From positions 1 to 64,000 of the forward strand of contig JBGTDM010000087.1 of the NCBI GenBank assembly GCA_041748315.1: a stretch of 64,000 bases of DNA. The letters run 5' to 3'. Positions 46,422-55,037 of the stretch are shown piece by piece; within the stretch, counting starts at the first letter, position 1; every line of letters starts with the position of its first letter. The notes beneath the pieces were generated by a model that saw nothing but the letters and a program-made list of their open reading frames with translations, ran no database searches and was not told the origin of the DNA. Both the position numbers and the translations under genes were made by a program. This DNA is from CALMEE01 sp041748315. GTDB lineage: Bacteria > Planctomycetota > Planctomycetia > Pirellulales > Pirellulaceae.

Positions 46422-48713
46422 ATGAACTGGAAAAACATCAAATTTATATTTCAACGCGAGATCATCGATCAACTGCGCGATCGCCGAACTCTGTTTACGA
46501 TTCTGGTGTTACCGTTGATTCTGTACCCACTTCTGGGGACGGTACTTCTGCAAACCGCTCAGTTTATGCATAAGACGCCGGCAACCGTTTGGGTCGTCGG
46601 AGCCGACCGATTGCCGCAAGCAATCAAACTTATTGAAGGAGATCGGTTTGTTGAGGGACTCGCCGATGTGGCCACCTTGAAAGCACTACAGGTTGAAACG
46701 AATCAGGAAATGTCTCAAAACATTGAACAGACGATCCTGAAGCGGTGGACACGGCATGAATCCAACAATGCAGACGAGTTTAAACTTTCAAACCTCGATG
46801 TTGAGTTAAAACGCTGGATTCAAGAGAAAATGAACCTGCATCACATCGATGTCCTCCTCTGGGTTCCTATGGACTTTCGGCAGGCAGGTGACTCGATTAT
46901 GGGCTCAGAGCCGACAATTTCAAACTTTCAAATCATCGTGAACTCGGCTCGCGACAAGTCACCATTGGCGGGTGCCGATGTCCATCGAATTTTGGGGAAT
47001 TGGCGAGCGCAGCTAATTGAAGCAAACTTCACGGAACGAAAGCTTTCATTCAATCTGGCTTTCCCATTTGCGATCGAGGCAGTCGATGTCGTCGAGGGGT
47101 CGTTAAAGCAGGTTGCCGTGTGGGCGAAGATCCTACCGTTCGTCGTGATGTTATGGGCCTTAACGGGAGCCTTTTATCCTGCAATCGATCTCTGTGCCGG
47201 CGAAAAAGAGCGGGGAACGCTGGAGACGTTGTTGAGTAGCCCAGCAGCTCGATCCGAGATTGTACTTGGCAAATGGATGACCATCATGGTCTTCAGCGTT
47301 AGTAATGCCGTGTTGAATTTATTCAGTATGACGCTCACGGGTCTACTTGTGTTGAAAAACCTCAGTGGAGCCGCACCCGTGGGAGTCATCTCGCAAATTG
47401 GACTCCCTCCAGTCAGCGCGATTCCGTGGATTGTCATCGGGTTGCTGCCGGTCGCCGCCATGTTCAGTGCACTCGCTTTAGCACTCGCGTCGTTTGCCAG
47501 AAGTTCTAAAGAGGGGCAATACTATTTGATTCCATTGTTAATGGCTTTGCTTCCCTTGATGATGCTTTCAATCATGCCCTCCACGTCCTTGGATTTAGGC
47601 ACCAGCTTTATTCCTGTGACCGGCATGATGTTACTGCTACGCAATATGATTGAGGGGAATCACGGACTGGTGCTGCAGTTTGCCTGCCCCGTCCTTGCAA
47701 CGACGATTGCCTGTTGCTGGTTGAGCGTGCGCTGGGCTGTGAGCCAATTCAATAACGAAAATGTCTTGTTTCGTTCCAGCGACCAATTTGGTGTGACGAT
47801 TTGGTTCAAGCAAGTCATGCGCGATCGCGGAATGAAACCGGCAATTGGACATGCCGTGCTATGTTTCATCACCATTCTGATCGTCAAGTTCTTCCTTGGT
47901 CTAGCGGTGACGATGCCGGGCTCCTGGGGTGAGTTTGCCAAACAAATCCTGATTATTCAAATCGCTGCGATTGCCGTTCCAGCAATCTTAATGGCGGCGA
48001 TTTTAACGCGTTGCGCCAAAGATACATTACGGCTGAAGACAGCTCGTCCCGGAATCATGGCAGCGTCTGTTTTACTGGCAATCATGCTTTATCCCAGTCT
48101 GGCGTTCGTTGGTAAACTTGTCATGCACGTTTATCCGCCCAGCGCGGAATTGCAACTCCTGGAATTATCGCTTGGCGCCATCATTGATTCCGCGCCAGGA
48201 ATTATCGCAGTGTTGGTGGTGTTCGCACTGGTACCGGCCGTCTGTGAAGAGTTAGCCTTCCGAGGCTTCATGCTTTCTGGATTGGAATCCCTCCGCGGGC
48301 GCTGGTCGGCCGTGTTGTTGACAAGTCTGTTTTTCGGAGCGACCCATGCCGTGTTCCAGCAATCGATCATGGCATTTATCATTGGAGTGGTTTTAGGCGT
48401 GATTGCCTTACGCACGGGAAGTATCCTCCCCTGTATCCTCTTTCATTTAACTCACAATGGTATGACGGTCGTCATGTCTCGGGTCCGTGGCCTCGCCTCA
48501 AGCGATTCTCCGTTTCGCTGGTTTTTGCAAGAGGTTGAAAGTGATGGTCGCGTTTATGTCGAATTCCAACCGATTGCCATCGTGGGCATGGCCATCTTGG
48601 CTACGTTACTGCTTGCATGGATCTGGAAACAAAAGCCACGCCAGGATTTAACTCACTCCGATCGCTCTCCTCAGTTTCCCGAAGAGCTTTTGATCTCAAC
48701 CCACTCAAGATGA
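46422..48713 (+). CDS. NatB-type ABC-2 permease fused to a CPBP intramembrane protease
   Basis: 763 residues. The first 430 residues are an ABC-2 permease with an N-terminal helix (TILVLPLILYPLLGTVLL), a periplasmic loop and a cluster of helices after GEKERGTLETLLSSP, which is the usual NatB/ABC-2 motif. Residues about 480-720 are a CPBP (CAAX-processing-like) domain. It has EExxxR as CEELAFRGFM, FxxxH in FFGATHAVFQQ and HxxxN in FHLTHNGM, the metal-binding residues of these proteases. The natural fusion is known in planctomycetes. The substrate and the cleaved protein are unknown. It overlaps the convergent amidohydrolase gene by 43 bases (48671-48713). Confidence 0.88.
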   Translation: MNWKNIKFIFQREIIDQLRDRRTLFTILVLPLILYPLLGTVLLQTAQFMHKTPATVWVVGADRLPQAIKLIEGDRFVEGLADVATLKALQVETNQEMSQNIEQTILKRWTRHESNNADEFKLSNLDVELKRWIQEKMNLHHIDVLLWVPMDFRQAGDSIMGSEPTISNFQIIVNSARDKSPLAGADVHRILGNWRAQLIEANFTERKLSFNLAFPFAIEAVDVVEGSLKQVAVWAKILPFVVMLWALTGAFYPAIDLCAGEKERGTLETLLSSPAARSEIVLGKWMTIMVFSVSNAVLNLFSMTLTGLLVLKNLSGAAPVGVISQIGLPPVSAIPWIVIGLLPVAAMFSALALALASFARSSKEGQYYLIPLLMALLPLMMLSIMPSTSLDLGTSFIPVTGMMLLLRNMIEGNHGLVLQFACPVLATTIACCWLSVRWAVSQFNNENVLFRSSDQFGVTIWFKQVMRDRGMKPAIGHAVLCFITILIVKFFLGLAVTMPGSWGEFAKQILIIQIAAIAVPAILMAAILTRCAKDTLRLKTARPGIMAASVLLAIMLYPSLAFVGKLVMHVYPPSAELQLLELSLGAIIDSAPGIIAVLVVFALVPAVCEELAFRGFMLSGLESLRGRWSAVLLTSLFFGATHAVFQQSIMAFIIGVVLGVIALRTGSILPCILFHLTHNGMTVVMSRVRGLASSDSPFRWFLQEVESDGRVYVEFQPIAIVGMAILATLLLAWIWKQKPRQDLTHSDRSPQFPEELLISTHSR

Positions 48714-49921
48714 CGGGCGCATTGGCCGAATAATTCGTCGTACGGATTACGGATATTGCTACTGATCGGGATTCGCAGAAATCGAGCCAACAGTCCTGGC
48801 TTAACGTCCCCGACATCCTGTTGAAGATCAAGTGCAATCGCACCATTCCAGGTCCCCATTCCTAAAATCGTTTGAGGTTCCAGCCAGGGAAACGTCTCGT
48901 TCATGCACTGAAGTTCTCGCCAAAGCGACAAGTCCGGGTTTGAGGCTCGCGAATCGGTTCCGACACCAACATTGATTCGTCGTTGCAGAAGTTGTTTCAG
49001 CGGATACTCGGAATGCTGGAAAAACCGGTGCGTCCGTGGACAGTATACGACCGTAAATTGAGGTTGTCGCGAAATGAAATCCATTTCCTGATCGGTCAGA
49101 TAGTTCCCATGAATGAGCAGACAACTCCGAGAGGATTGCAGCAAATTGAGATAATCGGCAATCGTCGTGCACGACATCGCATCCCCAGGAAACCACGCAC
49201 CCAATTTCTTCAACAACGTGACAAACGGCCCGGACTGCGAACACAACAGGTCGATTTCAAGCGGTGTTTCGGCAAGATGCATTGCAAGCGGAACATCAAA
49301 ATTTATCGATTGACCTATTAATTGGCGCAGCAGACTCAATCCGACTGAATAGGGTGCATGGGGACTGATTCCAAAACGCCATGTTTGTGGAATCTGTGCA
49401 GAGTTACGGTTCAATTCATTCAGCAAATATTCAGTGCCTGCGACGATCGCATCTTCCCGGCGTGGATCGTTCCCCAGGCGTTCTATAAAAAACCTCCCTA
49501 GCAACCGTTCATCGATTCCGTTTGATTCAAGCAACCATGGGCTGGTCGCAACTTCTCCAACGGCGATGGTACCCGCCTCGATTGATTCCCGAATTCCATT
49601 TGGGATTGCGGTAAGCGCTGCTTCCGTTCGACCCAGTCGTTCGGCAATGACCAGTTCAATCCACCGCGTGAATTCGATTCCAGCGAAACCAAGTGGTTCG
49701 CTCAAATGACTGAATTCCAGGTGTGTATGCGCGTTGACTAAACCTGGAATCACAGCAACATCACCCAAATCGACCATTTGGGATTTTGATGCGGCATGTT
49801 TTTTGGTTGTATAGGCCTCGACACGACTGATTCGATTGCCGGACACGGTGATCACACCGTCGCGTATCGGCGAACGGCAACTGGGGACTACCCACTGAGC
49901 GCGCAGCGTAGACTCGATCAT
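48671..49921 (-). CDS. Amidohydrolase/deaminase of the aminodeoxyfutalosine or SAH/MTA deaminase type
   Basis: 416 residues. Metal and substrate motifs are in order: NAHTHLEFSH (H-x-H), ISPHAPYSV, HLAETPLEI, HGNYLTDQEMDF, CPRTHRFF and VGTDSRASNPDLS (Asp ligand). They match the TRZ/ATZ group, which includes S-adenosylhomocysteine, MTA and aminodeoxyfutalosine deaminases; the last belongs to futalosine-pathway menaquinone synthesis. Other mqn genes are absent from the window, so the substrate is undecided. Its ATG overlaps the stop of the upstream methyltransferase gene (ATGA, 49918-49921). The 3' end overlaps the convergent permease gene by 43 bases. Confidence 0.78.
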   Translation of the reverse strand: MIESTLRAQWVVPSCRSPIRDGVITVSGNRISRVEAYTTKKHAASKSQMVDLGDVAVIPGLVNAHTHLEFSHLSEPLGFAGIEFTRWIELVIAERLGRTEAALTAIPNGIRESIEAGTIAVGEVATSPWLLESNGIDERLLGRFFIERLGNDPRREDAIVAGTEYLLNELNRNSAQIPQTWRFGISPHAPYSVGLSLLRQLIGQSINFDVPLAMHLAETPLEIDLLCSQSGPFVTLLKKLGAWFPGDAMSCTTIADYLNLLQSSRSCLLIHGNYLTDQEMDFISRQPQFTVVYCPRTHRFFQHSEYPLKQLLQRRINVGVGTDSRASNPDLSLWRELQCMNETFPWLEPQTILGMGTWNGAIALDLQQDVGDVKPGLLARFLRIPISSNIRNPYDELFGQCARHLEWVEIKSSSGN

Positions 49922-51177
49922 TCAACCTCCCGCTCGGCAAGAATCGCAATTGAGGAAGAATGCCGACGCGTAATAAATAGCGTTCGTCGTTGGGTACCCA
50001 ATAATTTGAGTTTGGCGTATCGATGTTGAGTCGCCAAATCGATTCCCCGGCACTTAAACTCCAGATCACCGATATCGAAGGATCTCAACATGGACTCGAT
50101 CCGTTTTCGATCTGCAGCGCACGAATCCATGATGCGAAACCGCGCAGCCAATCCATGGGAGATTTTCGAGCCGATCAAATAAGCGATGGCTGGGCTGACT
50201 CGTTTCAAACCAAACTGTCGAGCGAACTGGTCGAACAACCCCGATGCAATCAAGGTTGAGTGTACATCATAGATATAGGAATTGACCTCAATCTCTGAGG
50301 AAATGTCGGCGTCCAGCGGAATTTGATTTTGAACTGGGCAATATCCGCCATACTGGCTGAGAACTTCGCCGGAGTCGCCCACGACGGTGGCAACTCTTGC
50401 GTGCGTGCCATCGATCAAATCGCCAAACCAGCAAACCTGTTGCTTGGACTCGCGAGGATCGCCGATCCATTCACGTTGCAGATGGACTGGCGCGGCGAAA
50501 TTCAGTTTTGCGGCCGGGGCCAGCTTCAACGCGACGTGGGGATGTCTTGCGATGATGGACGTCACTTGATCCAGACGGGGTTCACAGTGTTCAGGATCAA
50601 CGGTTCGGATATCGGCCGGCCTTCGATCAGGATCAATATGAATCGAACAATTTTCAGCAAACCTCACGTCCGCGATATCGGCTTGTTTAACCTGTACCGA
50701 CAGTGGGCCGGTCTCGCGCGCACAAACTTGACAATTAGCCATAGCAAACAGGCATGAGACGCTATCCCGATCAACGGCCGTCGTCGGATACGACTCCGAA
50801 AACGCGATAAGGTCACCTCCAATTCCGCAGCAGAGGTCGGCGACTTCAATGGCTGATTTAAAGCGATTCGACTTATACGTCGCCAGATTTTCTGACGTTG
50901 CCTGTTGTAACCCCTTCGCGGTGAAAAACATCTGATCATGCCTGTGGAATTTATGACGTGCACGATTACGCAGTTCGGACTGCTCGACGACCAAACGGGA
51001 TCGGCCAACAGAAATCTGTTGGCGTAGCCGTTGAAGCATTTTTAGAGTATCCACTCCCTGCTGCAAATCACTGCGACAGCGATCAAGCCAGATCACGGCG
51101 TCGTCGCTGATCAGCCAACGAATGTCGTGCAACTCTTGACGAGTCAAACCAAATTGCGCATTAGAATTGACTTTCAT
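49918..51177 (-). CDS. SAM-dependent methyltransferase with THUMP-like C-terminal domain
   Basis: 419 residues. The methyltransferase core has motif I VADLCCGIGGDLIAFSESYP (about residues 112-131), then the acidic AVDRDSVSCLFAMANC and the catalytic-region SIHIDPDRRPADI. The last 150 residues look like the THUMP-like region seen in these proteins (GSKISHGLAARFRIMDSCAA, FDIGDLEFKCRGIDLA). Such proteins are probably RNA-modifying, but the target is not known. It precedes the deaminase by an ATGA overlap, so the two are cotranslated. ATG 51177 lacks a clear Shine-Dalgarno. Confidence 0.72.
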   Translation of the reverse strand: MKVNSNAQFGLTRQELHDIRWLISDDAVIWLDRCRSDLQQGVDTLKMLQRLRQQISVGRSRLVVEQSELRNRARHKFHRHDQMFFTAKGLQQATSENLATYKSNRFKSAIEVADLCCGIGGDLIAFSESYPTTAVDRDSVSCLFAMANCQVCARETGPLSVQVKQADIADVRFAENCSIHIDPDRRPADIRTVDPEHCEPRLDQVTSIIARHPHVALKLAPAAKLNFAAPVHLQREWIGDPRESKQQVCWFGDLIDGTHARVATVVGDSGEVLSQYGGYCPVQNQIPLDADISSEIEVNSYIYDVHSTLIASGLFDQFARQFGLKRVSPAIAYLIGSKISHGLAARFRIMDSCAADRKRIESMLRSFDIGDLEFKCRGIDLATQHRYAKLKLLGTQRRTLFITRRHSSSIAILAEREVE

Positions 51178-51434
51178 AGGCAGTGGAGTTCAATCGCCTG
51201 AATCAACAGATTGAATCAGGAATCCTTACGGGTTATCTTGGGAACGATTACGAAATCGTTAATTGTCTGGCCGAACGAGGAAGCCCCTGGCGATCCATTC
51301 ACTTCGTTTCGGATAATTGCACCTTGCATCAATTCCACTCAAGAACGGTTGATGATCAAACATCCTCGTTGGAATCATTGTGATTCCGTTTGACGTCCGT
51401 CGTAGATTAACCAGAACAAATTGACAGTAAAAAC

Positions 51435-51845
51435 ATGGCGAATTACGAAGAGCATCTGTTGATCTACTTGAACCTTGCTCGGCACGCGAAACAAAAATTG
51501 CGGATGTCAGAGTATTATCGACTGATGATACTCTCTGCAACCGCCGCTTACGAGTTAGAGTTGAAGGGGATTTCAGCTTATTGTCGACAGTTAATTCTAA
51601 AGAACAATCCTGGACATATGATCGGCCGCTATCCGACGATGGATGAGGCCCGGGCGAACCCGGATTTCCAGTATTTTCTCTCTCAAGTGCGGAGACAGTT
51701 TCCGATCGAGTATGCGGAAACAGAGCTGGAAAAATTGGGAGTCGACTATCGTGACGATTTAGTCGATGCGGGGACGGTCGAAGCTTACTTAAGTGGACTC
51801 TTGGGAGTTGAATACGAGTGGATTCTTGAACATTTTGGTGATTGA
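51435..51845 (+). CDS. Conserved-looking helical protein of unknown function
   Basis: 136 residues, mostly alpha-helical and charged. No domain recognised. The N-terminus (YEEHLLIYLNLARHAKQKLR) and acidic C-terminus (YLSGLLGVEYEWILEHFGD) show no membrane segment, signal peptide or metal motif. It stands alone on the plus strand between the methyltransferase and glycosyltransferase genes. The even composition and the lack of a competing ORF on the other strand favour a real gene. I would not guess a role. Confidence 0.55.
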   Translation: MANYEEHLLIYLNLARHAKQKLRMSEYYRLMILSATAAYELELKGISAYCRQLILKNNPGHMIGRYPTMDEARANPDFQYFLSQVRRQFPIEYAETELEKLGVDYRDDLVDAGTVEAYLSGLLGVEYEWILEHFGD

Positions 51846-51966
51846 TTCAGTGTCCCGTGGCGTAGCGTTCACGACCTTTAAACATCAATTGAACGTCTCA
51901 AAGTGAAGCAGCGCAGGTTCATTCTGATGGATTTTGCAACGAAGCCGGATTCGTCGCTGCGTTCAT

Positions 51967-52800
51967 TTACGCGGCGCGGCGATCTGCTTCATTCGCGTCC
52001 GTCGTGCCATCCTCTGCGTGTTCGTCAAATTCCGGCTTGGGAAGACTGTGGTTGAGTTCCCATAGCCGAGCCTGCTTCATAAACGAGTAGAAAGCAGCCA
52101 TCCAAGCCAATTGCAATCCAGCTTTGCCGTCAAGGATTCCACCCTGCAAAATGTATTCTCGAAAGAATCGGAAAACCGGGCGAACAAAGAGTTTAAAATA
52201 GGAAGTCCTCTGCCCTTGCTCGTACCATTGATCGGCTTGAAGCGTCGTGTAACGATGGAATTTTAGAAAGAGCTGATCGTAGTTCCACACGCTATAATGG
52301 AGAAACCGACCTTGTAAAGTTTCCACATTACTTGTTGGAATCGTTACTTCACCATGATCACTCGGCCCTTCGTAAAATCCGATATCTCGCTTAAAAAGCC
52401 TCAAAACCGAATCGGTGCGAGCATCACCCCAGTGAAGGCGGTGTCCCATGAAGTGGTTATCGCGAAAAATCCAATACCCGTCCGCTTGTGGACCGCGCGA
52501 AAGTAATAGTTTTATTTCTTCGGCCAATTGCGTAGTCACTCGTTCGTCGGCGTCGACGATCAGCACCCATTCATGGGAAGCTTGCGGTATGGCCCAGTTT
52601 TTGAAATCACCCGAGGTCACATAATCGCGTTGAATGACTCGTACCTTTTCATACCGACGGACAATTTCCAAAGTCCGGTCTGACGATCCGGAATCAGCGA
52701 TCAAAATCTCGTCCGCGATCTCCCTGAAGCTTTCGATGCAGGCTCCGATGTTGTCTTGCTCATCTTTGCAAGGCACAATTACGGTTAGCGGACGGTACAC
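51967..52800 (-). CDS. Glycosyltransferase family 2
   Basis: 277 residues. GT-A fold: PLTVIVPCKDEQDNIG at the N-terminus, then EILIADSGSSDRTLEI and EWVLIVDADERVTTQLAEE, where DAD is the metal and nucleotide-sugar binding motif. The middle (RLHWGDARTDSVLRLFKRD, ETLQGRFLHYSVWNYDQ) resembles WaaE/KdtX-like transferases that modify lipopolysaccharide core or similar glycans. GTG start at 52800 with AGGAG eight bases upstream. There is no neighbouring glycan cluster. The C-terminal tail is acidic and likely disordered. Confidence 0.85.
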   Translation of the reverse strand: MYRPLTVIVPCKDEQDNIGACIESFREIADEILIADSGSSDRTLEIVRRYEKVRVIQRDYVTSGDFKNWAIPQASHEWVLIVDADERVTTQLAEEIKLLLSRGPQADGYWIFRDNHFMGHRLHWGDARTDSVLRLFKRDIGFYEGPSDHGEVTIPTSNVETLQGRFLHYSVWNYDQLFLKFHRYTTLQADQWYEQGQRTSYFKLFVRPVFRFFREYILQGGILDGKAGLQLAWMAAFYSFMKQARLWELNHSLPKPEFDEHAEDGTTDANEADRRAA

Positions 52801-53513
52801 TAAAATTTCTCCTGGATACTAAATGCCAACATCGCAAACATTCAAACCACTTGATTAGGTCTTGAATTTCACGGAGTCACGAACCAAATTCGAATGAAAT
52901 TCGAAATTGAGGCGAGCCATTCACTGGCCTGTGCGGGTGGAAACTAGAAAACTTGGGGAATCGTGTCAAATCCAATTCATCATGGTTTCAATTCATCAAT
53001 GCTGTCCCTTCTGGCGATTTGGCTAAGACAGGGGATTCCGGGGGAGTAAATCGTTTTTTTGGCGTGGAGTTTGACCAAACCGCATCTTTGCATCTCCGTT
53101 GGTGGAATGACTCGATTTCCGGTTGGTCTAAGCCACGACGAAGTTCAAAACGACCCGTTGCAACTGGCTTGCTGCCAAATGATCGGGGCTCATTGATTAC
53201 CAAGTAAAGTCGACAAGACCTATGGCCCCAATATCAAACCAGGACCGCCCCGCCGTTTTGTGAATTGATCCAACAAGCGCGACTAGCTATCATGCATACA
53301 GAGTGGTTATTGCGGATCAATTGTCTCTCATGGATTTGACCGGCAGTTAATTATCTTTACCGAGGGTTGGGTTCATTTTAACGCCTGCCGGTATTGGATC
53401 CCCTCGAACCAGTGCTTGATTCTTTCTGACACGGCGATTGGAAGTGCAAATCTGTGCCGACCGATGACGTTCAACTCGTTCGATAAAATTTTACTTTTTA
53501 CTTTTCACGAATA
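52801..53513. other. Intergenic region of about 710 bases
   Basis: It is divergent between the glycosyltransferase and the TPR gene, so it holds two promoters. ORFs of 84 and 71 codons overlap on opposite strands at 52953-53207, and neither has a recognisable product. No hairpin-T-run, RNA gene or REP unit was seen. Little else can be said. Confidence 0.4.
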
Positions 53514-54923
53514 ATGATGCATCGTTTTGTGTCGGGTCTCAGTGTTTGGTTTTTGACGCTCTTCATCACCAGCGGGGTGGTATCGCAGAGCAAGGGCGAC
53601 CGCGTTTTGGCGACGATGACTTTTGATACCAAGGTTTACGAACGCAAGGTGGACAAGGTCTATGCTGGAACGATTTACACCGTGACGGATGTCAATGGCA
53701 ACTGGGTATTGCTTGCCGGTGTCAGCGGGTGGTTGCCGAGTCAGTATACACTCTCTTTGGAAGCGGCATTGAAACAGATGGGGGAGCGGATTAGCCGACG
53801 CGAAGCGGATGAAGAAGCGTGGGCAACCCGTGGTCTAATCTACCTGGATCGGCACGAGTTCGCAAAAGCCTTTCATGATCTCAATACGGCGTTGAAGCTA
53901 AATCCCGGCAAAGCTCAAACCTGGAATAATCGAGGGCTGACGTTATGGGGACAACGTAAACATGACCTTGCCATCAGCGACCTGGAAATGGCAATTCGGC
54001 TTGCGCCAAAATTCGCCGACGCTCATAACAATCTTGGGATGATCCACTATGAGCTTGGCGATCCAGTCAAAGCGATCACCTGTTATTCCGAAGCCATAAA
54101 GCATGCTTCGGAAAATCCCTGGTACTATCTGAATCGTGGTAGTGCACAAATGGAGAGCGGTAATCCGTCGGAAGCATTGGCTGACTATAATCGAGCCTTG
54201 CAACGCGATAAGAATATGGCCCTGGCCTATTTGGGGCGAAGCAACGTCTTGATGAGTCGTTTGAATTGGAAGGAAGCCGAAGCGAACGTCAATGAGGCCT
54301 TGAAAATCCAGCCAACACTGGCTGCCGGCTACAATAAACGTGGCTGGATTCGTTACAATCTCGAAAGGCATGACGAGGCGCTTGCCGATCTTGATCAAGC
54401 CTTGAAACTCGATGACCAAATGGTCGAAGCCTATAACAATCGGGGAGTTGTTTACGCCAAGTTGGCCAAGTATGAACAGGCAATCGCCAACTATGACCTG
54501 GCCTTGGAACTGGAGCAAAGCAATGCTCTGGTAATCATGAACCGGGGTAAAGCGAAATTCAGTCTGGGGGAGGTCGCCGATGCTCAAACAGACTTTGAGA
54601 AGGCTTTGGAGTTTTCACCGAAATTTGACGATGCTTTGAATGCCTACGCGTGGTTCCTTGCCACGAACCCGGAACCGGAGTTTCGGAATGGAGAGAAAGC
54701 GATTGAGTTAGCGCGTCGAGCATGTGAATTGACAGAGTGGTCCAAGTCAGACTTTCTTGATACGCTTGCCGCGGGCTATGCAGCCTCATCAGATTTTGAA
54801 AACGCCATCAAGTACCAACAAGCTGCCATCAAGCTTGCAAACGAAACTCAGATGACCGTTTTCGTCGATCGTCTCGAGGGGTATCAAAACCAGAAACCCT
54901 ACCACGCCAGTTTTGGCAAGTGA
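53514..54923 (+). CDS. Exported TPR protein with SH3-like N-terminal domain
   Basis: 469 residues. A signal peptide (VSGLSVWFLTLFITSGVVSQ) is followed by an SH3-type beta-barrel (about 30-80: YAGTIYTVTDVNGNWVLLAG, then VSGWLPSQY). About nine TPR units fill residues 100-440, with signatures such as AWATRGLIYLDRHEFAKAFH, NNRGLTLWGQRKHDLAISDL and YNNRGVVYAKLAKYEQAIAN. TPRs bind protein partners; the SH3-like part suggests a wall or envelope contact. ATG 53514 or 53517. It converges with the HTTM gene. Partner unknown. Confidence 0.82.
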   Translation: MMHRFVSGLSVWFLTLFITSGVVSQSKGDRVLATMTFDTKVYERKVDKVYAGTIYTVTDVNGNWVLLAGVSGWLPSQYTLSLEAALKQMGERISRREADEEAWATRGLIYLDRHEFAKAFHDLNTALKLNPGKAQTWNNRGLTLWGQRKHDLAISDLEMAIRLAPKFADAHNNLGMIHYELGDPVKAITCYSEAIKHASENPWYYLNRGSAQMESGNPSEALADYNRALQRDKNMALAYLGRSNVLMSRLNWKEAEANVNEALKIQPTLAAGYNKRGWIRYNLERHDEALADLDQALKLDDQMVEAYNNRGVVYAKLAKYEQAIANYDLALELEQSNALVIMNRGKAKFSLGEVADAQTDFEKALEFSPKFDDALNAYAWFLATNPEPEFRNGEKAIELARRACELTEWSKSDFLDTLAAGYAASSDFENAIKYQQAAIKLANETQMTVFVDRLEGYQNQKPYHASFGK

Positions 54924-55037
54924 ACAGCGCAACACTCTATTGCAGACATTTGTCTCGCACACGGGATTCCTTACGAGATGTTTTTAGGGTCGTATTCAGT
55001 TTCAAGTTCCCCTACTTTTTATGCGAATTCGACCGCA

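Noticed and set aside
52953..53207. Overlapping ORFs on both strands in the 713-base gap
   Set aside because: Neither is recognisable, both strands are open over the same stretch, and there is no supporting start signal.
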